Source: Bacteroidaceae bacterium
Lineage (GTDB): Bacteria > Bacteroidota > Bacteroidia > Bacteroidales > Bacteroidaceae
Direction: 5' to 3'
DNA: 64,000 bases
Assembly: GCA_030843315.1 (NCBI GenBank)
Contig: JAUUPT010000002.1
Location: forward strand, 62,001 to 126,000
Every line of letters begins with the position of its first letter. Positions within the stretch are counted from its first letter, which is position 1. The position numbers and the translations under genes are program-made. The notes under the pieces are model-generated. The model made no database searches. It was given only the letters and a program-made list of their open reading frames with translations, and was not told the origin of the DNA. This document shows, piece after piece, positions 24,366-32,666 of this stretch.

Positions 24366-25850
24366 CTATTTTTTTCTGATATTGGCAAAGACTATGAAAT
24401 TGGAATTGTATATTCCTGAACTTGTTTCAAAGTCTATGGTTCCATTAGAATTGAATTTATAGTAGCCGTCATTTTCACCATTCCAGCCCATGCTGGTATG
24501 GAAATATAGGTCATTCTTTTTGATGATGGTTCTAGTAGTTTTGGCACATTGAGCATATCCGTCAATAATCCAAGCATGGCTACGCGACGGATCTCCTTTT
24601 GGATATCCCATTACTATGGAAATAAAATTATTCATAACGCCAGCTAGTATTTCATCAGGAGCCCATCTATTATATTCGTTGAGCGTGCTTACAGTTTGCA
24701 TAAATGTTTTGAAGTTACTTTTTGATATACTGGTTGATAAGACAACTGGATCGGAACTCTCCGATTTATAATTCGGATTCTTGTATCCATATTCGGATGT
24801 TGCATGGGCCTGTTCATATATATATTTAACTAAAGTTGCTGCCATATAAGCTTGTGGGTATTGTGATTTATCCGGCTGAGATTCCCAAGGTGAATATGTT
24901 AAACTTGAATCTTGTGTCAAAAGATTCCAATTCATGCTCATGCCATTAATGGTAAGATTGGGCTTTAAGTAAGTTAATGCTTCTGCTATGGCAATGACAC
25001 CACATCCGGCAGGTCGGTTCCTTTTCCAATATTCCTGAGTTATGGTTAGGTTTCCGTCTCGGTCGGATACATAATGTGTATATTCTTCAGAACAAAAAGG
25101 GAGGAGCATATTATATGGCGTACGCTGTCCCCATTTTACTGCAATAAATGGTCCACTGGAGGCTTCTATGGCACTTAAAGGTCTGTTATAAGCAGGTGAG
25201 CGTGTTATGGCTTGATCCGTTATGTTAATATTGTTTTTAATCTTTTCGAAGTTTACTTCATTTTTAGGAATGCCTAGTTCCAAGGCAATTTTATTGATAG
25301 TTCTTTCTCTTAGTGAGTCTTGAATATGAATCACATTTCTTACTTCGGATATAGTGCTTTGTTGTGCAACTTCAAGCATATATTGTTTGCCTGTATTAAC
25401 ATTTGATTCCGGGGCGTTCTTTTCTATGTAAGCTATGATTCCGGGTGCTCTTTTATCTCCGGAAACAATCGCTTGTCCTTCTGTTCCATTATTTTGGAAT
25501 TTGACCTCATAAAAGGGGATAGATAGATTCCCACTAGTTCTTGTAGCGGCATTATCTCCTACATAATATTTTTTTGAGACTTCAATGTTGGTTATAACTG
25601 ATAAACTTCTTGTTTGTGTATCGGTATTTGGGCTGAAATCCTTTACATAAGCTGAAATTTCATCTTCAGACAACTCATTGTTGCCATCATAAGCAATACT
25701 GATAGCTTCTGCCTGTGTCATTGAGATTTTGGAACCAACTGTTTCGTTGTTTGTAACTTCCGTTGGAAGTTCATTCTCATTGCATGAGAAAAAGAATCCT
25801 AAGCTCAGTGTTAGAACTAGATTCTGAATAATAAAACTTTTCTTTTTCAT
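24366..25850 (-). CDS. C10 family (streptopain-like) cysteine protease, lipoprotein
   Basis: A 494-residue precursor: lipoprotein signal with Cys23 (LSLGFFFSC), an inhibitory Spi-type propeptide (about 40-140), a linker, and the papain-fold C10 domain (about 232-494). The catalytic cysteine is Cys283 in RPAGCGVIAIAEALTYL, the catalytic histidine His425 in SRSHAWIIDGY, and Trp456 lies in TSMGWNGENDGYY. Related enzymes are streptococcal SpeB and the Bacteroides fragilis and B. thetaiotaomicron C10 proteases. It is 53 bp downstream of a DUF3244 gene and follows a TPR regulator. It likely acts at the cell surface or periplasm; the substrate is unknown. Confidence 0.88.
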   Translation of the reverse strand: MKKKSFIIQNLVLTLSLGFFFSCNENELPTEVTNNETVGSKISMTQAEAISIAYDGNNELSEDEISAYVKDFSPNTDTQTRSLSVITNIEVSKKYYVGDNAATRTSGNLSIPFYEVKFQNNGTEGQAIVSGDKRAPGIIAYIEKNAPESNVNTGKQYMLEVAQQSTISEVRNVIHIQDSLRERTINKIALELGIPKNEVNFEKIKNNINITDQAITRSPAYNRPLSAIEASSGPFIAVKWGQRTPYNMLLPFCSEEYTHYVSDRDGNLTITQEYWKRNRPAGCGVIAIAEALTYLKPNLTINGMSMNWNLLTQDSSLTYSPWESQPDKSQYPQAYMAATLVKYIYEQAHATSEYGYKNPNYKSESSDPVVLSTSISKSNFKTFMQTVSTLNEYNRWAPDEILAGVMNNFISIVMGYPKGDPSRSHAWIIDGYAQCAKTTRTIIKKNDLYFHTSMGWNGENDGYYKFNSNGTIDFETSSGIYNSNFIVFANIRKK

Positions 25851-25903
25851 ACATTTATGATTTTGATAATAATTAAAGATGTTGCATATTTCTATACTAT
25901 CTG

Positions 25904-26284
25904 TTATTCTATATAGAATTCTCCGCTTAATTCAGCGTGTCCATCCGAGTAAATGAGTTCATATTGCCCGGAAGTATGTCCGTTCAAATCTATACGATAG
26001 GGTTTTTGCGTATCGGGAATTGCAGCGTCATAGTATATCACGTTGCTTTGGTTATCCTTGATTTGGAAAATTACCGTTTCTTCGCTTTCATGGAGAAACT
26101 CTACAAGAATATAATTTTCATCATCTATAGATGCCTCTATAGGTATGAAATAAGGGGATCTGTGTTGGCGTTTCCAGTGTCCATTTACTGTGAAATTAAT
26201 TTTTCTCTTCTCTAATGCTGTTTCGGTACTCATCGAAATAAATGAAAATGATAGTACCGTTAATAATGTGATTAGTGTCCTCAT
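25904..26284 (-). CDS. DUF3244 domain protein, possible C10 protease inhibitor/partner
   Basis: A 126-residue secreted protein: signal peptide (MRTLITLLTVLSFSFISMST) then one beta-sandwich of the DUF3244 type, with the closing pattern YRIDLNGHTSGQYELIYSDG and ELSGEFYIE. DUF3244 genes are often next to C10 proteases in Bacteroides, and small beta-fold inhibitors are encoded beside such proteases in several species. An inhibitor or chaperone role here is inference. A -7 box (TAATTTTG) lies 25 bp upstream. Confidence 0.72.
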   Translation of the reverse strand: MRTLITLLTVLSFSFISMSTETALEKRKINFTVNGHWKRQHRSPYFIPIEASIDDENYILVEFLHESEETVIFQIKDNQSNVIYYDAAIPDTQKPYRIDLNGHTSGQYELIYSDGHAELSGEFYIE

Positions 26285-26308
26285 CTTATTTTGTTTTTAA
26301 ATTTGAAG

Positions 26309-26316
26309 CAAAATTA
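26309..26316 (-). promoter_or_regulatory. -7 box of the DUF3244-C10 protease operon
   Basis: CAAAATTA reads TAATTTTG on the minus strand, 25 bp before the DUF3244 ATG, suggesting a promoter separate from that of the regulator gene upstream. Confidence 0.5.
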
Positions 26317-26451
26317 ATGAGAAGATGAATACAAGATGAGGAAAATATTAGTTTTGAGGTTTACATGCTTATTCTGATAATCAGCTATTTATGAAAAGAT
26401 AGTGTACTCCAATAAGGACAGAGTAGGAATTCTGGTAAATGTACTACTACA

Positions 26452-28152
26452 TTATCCCATATTATTGATAAAGTATTCATATAACGAACTCCTGGGGGGG
26501 AGTGTTATATTCAGTTTGTGTCTTAAGCGAGAATGTTTAGTTTTGACAGAATCGGGTACAATGTTGAGCAGCTTTGCCTCTTCGTTACTATCGAATGCAA
26601 ACATGTACAGGCAACAGTATCTCCATTCTTGTTCCGACAGATTGGGACACATATTATATATATAGGTATACAGATTGGGGTAAATGGAGGTAATTTCATG
26701 CGTGATGCGTTCCCAAAGTTTGTCCGTGATAATTGTTTTGTCATTCTTTGGCGTCTTTAAATTGGCAAGTCGTGCTAGCTCCTTATATAGGTCAGAGTCC
26801 GTCAACATTTTGCGTTGCAACTTTTGATAATTTGCTGATAAGGAAGCAACTTCTGCTTCCAATGTTTTATATTCATTCTTTTCTTTCTGTGTTTCTACCA
26901 ATATTGCTTTTTTCTTTTCTAATTCGCTAGCGAGGTGGAGTATCCTTATTTGAGCATGATTTAATTCAATTTCTTTTTCTTGATTTTTTTCTTTGGCTTT
27001 CTTTTTGTGTAATTGATAGCTGATAGAAGTTATGATTAAAAGTAGAACACTAACTGTCAAAATTAAGATATGTGTCTGTTGAGTTGATTTTAGCTTCTCA
27101 TTTTCTTTTTGAGTTTTTAGGTAGTTGTATTTAGACTCTATGGTTAGTATTTGGGATTGGGTTTCAGTATATATGACGGAGTCTAATATCAGGCTACATT
27201 CTTCTAAATTCTCTAAAGCTTGTTTATAATCCTTTTGGGTTTTATTTATTTGATAATATAAATCTTTTATGGCGTATGTGTATTCAGGAGTATTTAGTGG
27301 GAGCTTTCTTAAGAGTTCGCAAGCTTTAAGGATAGAATCTGAATTGATATATGCTTGGGCTAGGGCAATATGATTCGGAATATCTTTCGGGGTTTGTTGT
27401 ATTGCCAGTTTTAAATATTGTATTGCTTTATCATATTGTTCTTGTTGGGAGTAAATATTTCCTAAAGAATTATTTATGGAGGATTTGAGTTCGTTATCCT
27501 TTGATAAACGTGTAGCTAGTGAATCGGCTTGAAGCATGATGCTTACTGCTGTATTTAGAGAATCCATCAGTGCATATCCGCGTCCGATGTCTCTGAGTGC
27601 ACAGATATAACTATCTGTTTTGTCGATGGATTTGAAAAGATTGGCAGCAATTTTGTATTTGTTTATGGCAATAGAATACATGGATTTATTCTCGTATAAT
27701 GCTGCTATGTAGGAGTTGGTATGTCCTGCAAGGTTGCGAAGCTTGTGCTTCTCAGCAATGTCTAAAGTATTTGTGTATGTGGTCATTGCTTTGTCTTTAT
27801 CGCCTTCTTCGGCATAACTGCGTCCTAGGTAGAGCATGGCTTGCGCTTTATCTTCCACTGTGCCGTGCTTCGAAAACCATCTGCTGGCCTTTTCCATATA
27901 GAACGAGGCTGGGAGTGGGGTATAAATTTTGTCTGCAATTTTGCCAGACAGCATGCACCAACGTGAGAAGTTTCTGTCGTTCAGGCTATCTAGGGCTGAT
28001 ATTGCGTTCAGTGTGCAGAAAGCACTATCGGGATTTGCCTCGATGAGACTTGCTGCTTCATTCAGTATTTGGTCGGCAGTAATGTCTTGCTGATTATGGC
28101 ATCCGGTAAGAAAGAGGAGGATGGCAATCAGGTAATTCAGTGCATTTTTCAT
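26452..28152 (-). CDS. TPR lipoprotein-type membrane regulator with C-terminal HTH-like domain
   Basis: A 566-residue protein with a lipobox-like start (FLTGC, Cys18), TPR helices over about 25-320 (LGRSYAEEGDKDKAMTTYTN, LGNIYSQQEQYDKAIQYLKL), a membrane helix (361-380), a long coiled coil (382-450) and a C-terminal domain (about 475-566) containing CPNLSEQEWRYCCLYMFAFD and IVPDSVKTKHSRLRHKLNI. This has the spacing of a LuxR-like HTH, though it is weaker than in the 13956-15578 protein. It probably reads a periplasmic signal and controls the DUF3244-C10 operon 168 bp downstream. No other regulator is near. Confidence 0.75.
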   Translation of the reverse strand: MKNALNYLIAILLFLTGCHNQQDITADQILNEAASLIEANPDSAFCTLNAISALDSLNDRNFSRWCMLSGKIADKIYTPLPASFYMEKASRWFSKHGTVEDKAQAMLYLGRSYAEEGDKDKAMTTYTNTLDIAEKHKLRNLAGHTNSYIAALYENKSMYSIAINKYKIAANLFKSIDKTDSYICALRDIGRGYALMDSLNTAVSIMLQADSLATRLSKDNELKSSINNSLGNIYSQQEQYDKAIQYLKLAIQQTPKDIPNHIALAQAYINSDSILKACELLRKLPLNTPEYTYAIKDLYYQINKTQKDYKQALENLEECSLILDSVIYTETQSQILTIESKYNYLKTQKENEKLKSTQQTHILILTVSVLLLIITSISYQLHKKKAKEKNQEKEIELNHAQIRILHLASELEKKKAILVETQKEKNEYKTLEAEVASLSANYQKLQRKMLTDSDLYKELARLANLKTPKNDKTIITDKLWERITHEITSIYPNLYTYIYNMCPNLSEQEWRYCCLYMFAFDSNEEAKLLNIVPDSVKTKHSRLRHKLNITLPPRSSLYEYFINNMG

Positions 28153-28178
28153 GTACGGTTTGAGTCGTTTATTCTTCG

Positions 28179-28186
28179 CAAAGTTA
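28179..28186 (-). promoter_or_regulatory. -7 box of the second TPR regulator
   Basis: CAAAGTTA reads TAACTTTG on the minus strand, a full TAnnTTTG match 27 bp before the ATG at 28152. Confidence 0.5.
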
Positions 28187-28312
28187 AAGTTTTTTTGTTT
28201 CTCGGTTACTTTCTTCTATGTTTTTCTATCATAGAATTACTTCTTTCTTCATTTATATACTTTACATCTTTCTTTATCGGATGTACAAACAGACGTCCGA
28301 CTTTATTGTATG

Positions 28313-28422
28313 CGTCCGTTCCCACAAGCGGACACGCTCGTTCCCTAAAGGAGATACGCTTGTTCCCAAAAGCAGAAACGCTCGTTCCTCAAGGCAGATA
28401 CGCTCGTGTCCTACCGGTGGGA
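28313..28422. repeat. 22-bp tandem array B
   Basis: Five units in exact 22-bp register at 28313, 28335, 28357, 28379 and 28401. Conserved parts are CGCTCGTTCC at the start and AAGGCAGATA or AAGGAGATA at the end; the first and last units are degenerate. Its sequence is unrelated to arrays A and C but has the same period and the GTTC word in every unit except the last, which has GTGTC. No coding potential. Confidence 0.85.
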
Positions 28423-28467
28423 AACTGTAACGCATTAGCGTTCAGAGTAATAGGCGCTATAAAATGA

Positions 28468-28525
28468 ACCGTGCTTCACACCTTTTTCCCCTCTGAAAGA
28501 AAGGGGGAAAGACGTGAAGCACGGT
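28468..28525 (-). terminator. Terminator after yqeY
   Basis: Perfect 12-bp arms ACCGTGCTTCAC (28468-28479) and GTGAAGCACGGT (28514-28525), plus an inner TTTCCCC/GGGGAAA pairing. It lies just after the yqeY stop and should close the dcw transcript on the minus strand. Confidence 0.8.
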
Positions 28526-28552
28526 CTTTATAACAAGAAAAGCGGGTGCTGA

Positions 28553-29002
28553 TTATCCCAACAGTTCCTTTACTTTGGCTGAGATGGCACGGCCTTCGGC
28601 GAGTCCGGCCAGTTTTTTGTTGGCGGCGCCCATTACTTTGCCCATGTCCTTGCCGCTGGTGGCGCCTACTTCGGCAATAATTTCTTTGAGGGCGGCTTCC
28701 AGTTCTTCGGGAGTCATCTGCTTGGGCAGGTAGGCTTCCATAACTTTCACCTGTGCCAGTTCTCCGTCGGCCAGGTCTTGGCGGCCTTGCTGTATGTAGA
28801 TTTCGGCGGCGTCCTTGCCTTGCTTCGTCAGCTTCTGGATAATCTTCAGTGCGTCGGCATCGCTCAGGGTATCGTTGGCTCCCGGAGCGGTCTTGGCTTC
28901 CAGAAATACTTTCTTTATGTTTCTCAGAGTTTCGAGCGCCACTTTATCTTTGGCTTTCATTGCGGTTTTAATGTCTTCGCTGACTCTTTCAAATAAATCC
29001 AT
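28553..29002 (-). CDS. yqeY: GatB/YqeY domain protein
   Basis: A 149-residue soluble protein of the YqeY family. It starts MDLFERVSEDIKTAMKAKDK and contains the LRNIKKVFLEAK, EVKVMEAYLPKQMTPEELE-like and GKDMGKVMGAANKKLAGLAE segments related to the tail domain of the GatB amidotransferase subunit. The family may bind tRNA, but its role is not settled. It is the last gene of the division cluster, 111 bp after ftsZ, and the junction is filled by an inverted-repeat element. Confidence 0.9.
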   Translation of the reverse strand: MDLFERVSEDIKTAMKAKDKVALETLRNIKKVFLEAKTAPGANDTLSDADALKIIQKLTKQGKDAAEIYIQQGRQDLADGELAQVKVMEAYLPKQMTPEELEAALKEIIAEVGATSGKDMGKVMGAANKKLAGLAEGRAISAKVKELLG

Positions 29003-29014
29003 AATTATTATTGT

Positions 29015-29115
29015 TAACCCCCGTCCCCCTGAAGGGGGAGGAGGATGGTTTTGTATTTCATTTACTTTTCAGTACGCGGAGTATTCTCCTTCCCCTTCAG
29101 GGGAACGAGGGGCTT
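29015..29115. repeat. Inverted-repeat element at the ftsZ-yqeY junction
   Basis: Two arms (29015-29046 and 29083-29115), about 80% alike as inverted copies, each with a core CCCCTGAAGGGG that is itself palindromic. The right arm reaches the ftsZ stop codon. The arrangement is BIME-like: paired palindromes in opposite orientation with a 36-bp spacer. Confidence 0.8.
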
Positions 29116-30427
29116 AAAAGTTAATCACCCCTCCCTCGCTGGCTTCGCTCTCCTGTGCAGCTTCCGTGGCGAGCATGCCTTCGGTTTCGGCTTTCACCCG
29201 GATGTTGGTCAGGGTGCTTTTGTCGCGGGAGTAAGTGGGGGAGTTCTCTACCATGCTGATGATGTCGGCGTTGTCCAGATCTTCGGGGTTGAAGATATAG
29301 ATGTGGCGACGGCGGGAGCGTTGGCCTCTGTTGTTGGCGTCCTTGCCGTAATACTCTTCACGTCGGCTGCGCTTCTGTTCTTCTTCCTCCTCCAGTTCGG
29401 CAAGGCGTTGTTGCTCTTCGGCGGTGCGCTGGGTGATGCGGTCGTCCATCTCCTTCATGTGGATGTCCTGAATGCCGAAGCCGGTGGCGAGCAGGGTAAT
29501 CTTTACTTTCTGCTCCAGCTTGTCGTCTATCGCCATACCGAACTTCGTTTCGAAGTCGCGGCTGAAGCGGTTCATAAACTCTTTCACTTCGTCCATTTCG
29601 CTCATCATCAGCTTGTGCTGTGAGCTGTAGGAGATGTTGAGCAACACCTTCTTGGAGTTGAAGATGTCGTTGTTGTTCAGCAGCGGGGAGTGCTGGGCGT
29701 TCTTGATGGCTTCGCTCACGCGGTTGTCGCCTTCGCCGTAGCCGGTACTCATGATGGCTACGCCGCCGTCCTTCAGCACGGTCTTCACGTCGTTGAAGTC
29801 GAGGTTTACCTTTCCGTGCAGGGTGATGATTTCGGCAATGCTCTTGGCGGCTACCGAGAGGGTGTCGTCTGCTTTGTCGAAGGCGTCGTCTACGGAGAGT
29901 TCGCTATATATCTCGCTCAGTTTTTCGTTGTTGATGACCAGCAGGGCGTCTACGTGCTTGCTGACTTCTTCTACACCGTCCAGCGCCTGGTCTATCTTCT
30001 TGTCGCCTTCCCAACGGAACGGGATGGTGACGATGCCGATAGTCAGGATATCCATTTCCTTGGCGGTCTGTGCGATGATAGGTGCGGCTCCGGTACCTGT
30101 GCCGCCGCCCATTCCGGCGGTGATGAATACCATCTTGGTGCCGTCGTTCAGCATAGCTTTAATATCTTCGATGCTCTCTTCGGCAGCTTTGCGGGCACGT
30201 GCAGGACGGTTGCCGGCACCCAGCCCTTCTTTGCCGAGTTGCAGTTTCACCGGAACGGGAGAGTCTTTCAGCGCTTGGTTATCTGTGTTGCACAGCACGA
30301 ACGTCACGTCATGTATGCCTTCCCGGTACATGTGGTTCACGGCATTGCCGCCACCACCACCTACACCGATTACTTTGATAATCTTCGGGGAATCGGTCGG
30401 GAAATCGAATTCTACTATATCGTCCAT
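29114..30427 (-). CDS. ftsZ: Cell division protein FtsZ
   Basis: A 437-residue tubulin-like GTPase that forms the Z ring. The GTP-binding motifs are present: VGGGGGNAVNHMYREGI near the N-terminus, the tubulin signature GMGGGTGTGAAPIIAQTAKE and the T7 loop segment VDLDF-like NLDFNDVKTVLKDGG. After the core (about residue 320) comes a charged, Glu/Arg-rich linker (EEEEEQKRSRREEYYGKDA) and a Bacteroidetes-type tail ending SEGGVINF. It follows ftsA by 20 bp. Confidence 0.98.
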   Translation of the reverse strand: MDDIVEFDFPTDSPKIIKVIGVGGGGGNAVNHMYREGIHDVTFVLCNTDNQALKDSPVPVKLQLGKEGLGAGNRPARARKAAEESIEDIKAMLNDGTKMVFITAGMGGGTGTGAAPIIAQTAKEMDILTIGIVTIPFRWEGDKKIDQALDGVEEVSKHVDALLVINNEKLSEIYSELSVDDAFDKADDTLSVAAKSIAEIITLHGKVNLDFNDVKTVLKDGGVAIMSTGYGEGDNRVSEAIKNAQHSPLLNNNDIFNSKKVLLNISYSSQHKLMMSEMDEVKEFMNRFSRDFETKFGMAIDDKLEQKVKITLLATGFGIQDIHMKEMDDRITQRTAEEQQRLAELEEEEEQKRSRREEYYGKDANNRGQRSRRRHIYIFNPEDLDNADIISMVENSPTYSRDKSTLTNIRVKAETEGMLATEAAQESEASEGGVINF

Positions 30428-30447
30428 AGCTCTTTATTTATTTATGA

Positions 30448-31875
30448 TTACTTCATATCGTCGTCCGAGAAGATTTCGTTGGAGAGCTTGTTGAAAGTCT
30501 TTTCGAACCAGCTTGGCCCTTCTTTCTTCTTCCGCTTCTTTTCTTCTTTCTCGCGTTGTTCTCTCTCTTTGCGCTCACGTTCTTTGCGCTCTTTCTCTTC
30601 CTTCTCGCGTTGCGCTTTGGCGGCACGGGCGGCGGCTTCCTGTTCTTTCAGGGCTTCGTCGTCGCCGAACATGTCGGCAGGCTTGTTGGGAGTAGGCGTG
30701 GCGGGTTGTACCGGTTTCACCTCTTGCAGGCAGCAGTTTTCGTTGCCTGCGGCAAGCAAGCCGAGCAGGGTATTCTGTCTGCCGTCCTTCTTCAGCACGT
30801 CGCTGTAACCGTGAACGGAGTTGTGCACAAACTTCACGGTCTTTACTTTCTCTATCTTGCTTTGCTTCTGGAAGGCTTTTTCGATATTCTTCAGATTGGC
30901 GCCGCCGCCGGTCAGTATAACGCCGGAGAAGAGTTTGTCGGCATAGCCCGAGAGTTGCAACTGGTTCCATACGTTGGCGATAATCTCTTCGGCGCGTGCT
31001 CCGATGATATTGTTCAGCAGGGCCAGTTCGATGGTGCGTCCATCCTCCAGCGTGCATATGGCGGGTGTTTCGGTTTCCTCTTCTTCGTAGAGGGCGTCTC
31101 CGTATTGCAACTTCAACTTCTCGGCATCATCTTCTTCCATTTGCAGGGAAGTGATGTCGTGGGTGATGTTGCTTCCGCCCAATGGCAGTACGCTGAGGTA
31201 GCGCAGGATGTTGTTCTTGTAGACCAGGATGGTTGTGGTGTCGGCACCAAAGTCCACCAGGGCGCAGCCGGAGCGCATTTCGCTTTCCGTCAATACCACT
31301 TGCGACAAGGCTGTGGGGGCAACGAGCAGGTCGTCTACTATCTCCACGCGGGCTTGTTCGAAGCTGTGTTCCAGGTTCTTCTTGAGCGAGGCGCGCGCCA
31401 CGATGTTCAGGAACTGTCCGGTGATGTGCTGCCCTGCAACGCCTACGGGGTCTACTTGCAGGTTATTGTCTATCTTATATTCTTGCGGGGCTACATCCAG
31501 CATGCACATGTCTATCAAAGGTACGTCGCGGTTCTCGTCGCAGATAGCGTCTATCACTTCCTGCGAGATGATGCCTTCTTCCTCCAGCGTACGGCTTACC
31601 GCATTCTTGACCGTGCGCAATGACTGTCCGCCGATGCCTACATATACTTTGGCAATGGAGTTGTTCAGCTGGCCTTCCAGCTTGTTGATGATGGTAGTCA
31701 GCGCTTGTGCGGTCTTATCGATGTTGTAGATGGCACCCTTGTGGATAAACGAGGATGCGTCTTCGCTTGCATAAGCCAACACCTGGAGACTTCCGTCACT
31801 GTTCTTCTTTCCTGCGATTCCGGAAATCTTGGAAGAACTCAACTCGATAGCGGCGATAAAATCTGTTGTTGCCAT
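30448..31875 (-). CDS. ftsA: Cell division protein FtsA with long charged linker
   Basis: A 475-residue actin-fold protein that tethers FtsZ to the membrane. It begins MATTDFIAAIELSSSKISGI and has ATPase motifs LVDFGADTTTILVYKN and FSGVILTGGGANLKN. A run of about 45 Lys/Arg/Glu residues (about 405-451) follows the actin domain, then a C-terminal amphipathic helix (PSWFEKTFNKLSNEIF) that should bind the membrane. The charged run is unlike E. coli FtsA, whose helix follows a short linker. Located between ftsQ and ftsZ. Confidence 0.96.
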   Translation of the reverse strand: MATTDFIAAIELSSSKISGIAGKKNSDGSLQVLAYASEDASSFIHKGAIYNIDKTAQALTTIINKLEGQLNNSIAKVYVGIGGQSLRTVKNAVSRTLEEEGIISQEVIDAICDENRDVPLIDMCMLDVAPQEYKIDNNLQVDPVGVAGQHITGQFLNIVARASLKKNLEHSFEQARVEIVDDLLVAPTALSQVVLTESEMRSGCALVDFGADTTTILVYKNNILRYLSVLPLGGSNITHDITSLQMEEDDAEKLKLQYGDALYEEEETETPAICTLEDGRTIELALLNNIIGARAEEIIANVWNQLQLSGYADKLFSGVILTGGGANLKNIEKAFQKQSKIEKVKTVKFVHNSVHGYSDVLKKDGRQNTLLGLLAAGNENCCLQEVKPVQPATPTPNKPADMFGDDEALKEQEAAARAAKAQREKEEKERKERERKEREQREKEEKKRKKKEGPSWFEKTFNKLSNEIFSDDDMK

Positions 31876-31925
31876 ATCTATTTATTTACTATTTGACTAT
31901 TTACGGTTTACTATTTGCTGCACTG

Positions 31926-32666
31926 TTACTTCTCCCTCTTCGTGCAGATAATCTGATTACTGAATTCAACGTTGATGCGGGAGTATTTGTTCCAGCCCAC
32001 CTGGTTCAATGCTTTCTCGTAGAATGCTTTTACCCGTTCGAGCTTCTTCTCAAAGCCGTCCAGCTTGCCGAGGTAGATAAGGTGGTCGCCTACTCGCGGC
32101 ACCAACTCCACGTTCTTGCCGGACAGTACATGAATCTGCTCCACTTGTGCATTCCAGAACGAATTATTCTGCAAAAATACACCAAACTTATATAAATCCC
32201 TCATGGCAAAGGACTTTTCTACATTTCCGGTCACAACTGCGAGGTGTGCAACGCATTTTGCATCGGGGGGCATCACCGTTCCTTTGTTGTCCAGATAATA
32301 GTTTTCACCGTTGGCGCTCATCACTCTCAGGATGGGGATGCGCTGGGTTACTTCGATGCGAAGTTTGCCGCTGGGTGTCTTGTAGCACTCCACTTCGTCG
32401 ATGAGCGGATGCTTGGCAAGTTCGCGTTCTATGGTCTTGGTGCGGACGCGCTCCAACTCCTTCCCAACGGGGCTGATGCCTTTTTTCTCTAATAGGGTAG
32501 CTACTTCCTTTTTCGTAATGAAACCGGCATATACCGTGTCTTTAACCACTAACTCCATGTCTTGGCACACTTGTGCTACCGGCTTCCGATTGAGGGCGGT
32601 GATAGCCACTGCCAGATAGGCGATGACGAGCAACAGGACGATAGAAAGTAGAATCCTCTTAATCAT
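31926..32666 (-). CDS. ftsQ: Cell division protein FtsQ/DivIB
   Basis: A 246-residue bitopic protein: one N-terminal membrane helix (MIKRILLSIVLLLVIAYLAV), then a periplasmic POTRA-like region (VKDTVYAGFITKKEVATLLE) and a beta domain (HPLIDEVECYKTPSGKLRIE, YYLDNKGTVMPP). It links early and late divisome proteins. Its start overlaps the murC stop by 8 bp. Confidence 0.92.
   Translation of the reverse strand: MIKRILLSIVLLLVIAYLAVAITALNRKPVAQVCQDMELVVKDTVYAGFITKKEVATLLEKKGISPVGKELERVRTKTIERELAKHPLIDEVECYKTPSGKLRIEVTQRIPILRVMSANGENYYLDNKGTVMPPDAKCVAHLAVVTGNVEKSFAMRDLYKFGVFLQNNSFWNAQVEQIHVLSGKNVELVPRVGDHLIYLGKLDGFEKKLERVKAFYEKALNQVGWNKYSRINVEFSNQIICTKREK

Larger units (their letters stand above)
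28153..28552. other. Intergenic region upstream of the TPR regulator
   Basis: A 400-bp gene-free stretch. It holds the regulator -7 box (TAACTTTG, minus, 28179-28186), AT-rich DNA, repeat array B (28313-28422) and the yqeY terminator (28468-28525). Confidence 0.7.

Noticed and set aside
24366..28152. Toxin-antitoxin or polymorphic-toxin reading of the C10 region
   Set aside because: Protease, DUF3244 and regulator motifs explain the genes; no toxin delivery domain or immunity pattern is seen.
28313..28422. CRISPR array
   Set aside because: Units are contiguous 22-mers with no variable spacers of constant length and no cas genes in the window; the same holds for arrays A, C and D.
29690..30808. 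372-codon plus-strand frame over ftsZ/ftsA
   Set aside because: Crosses two essential genes on the opposite strand and has no family features.
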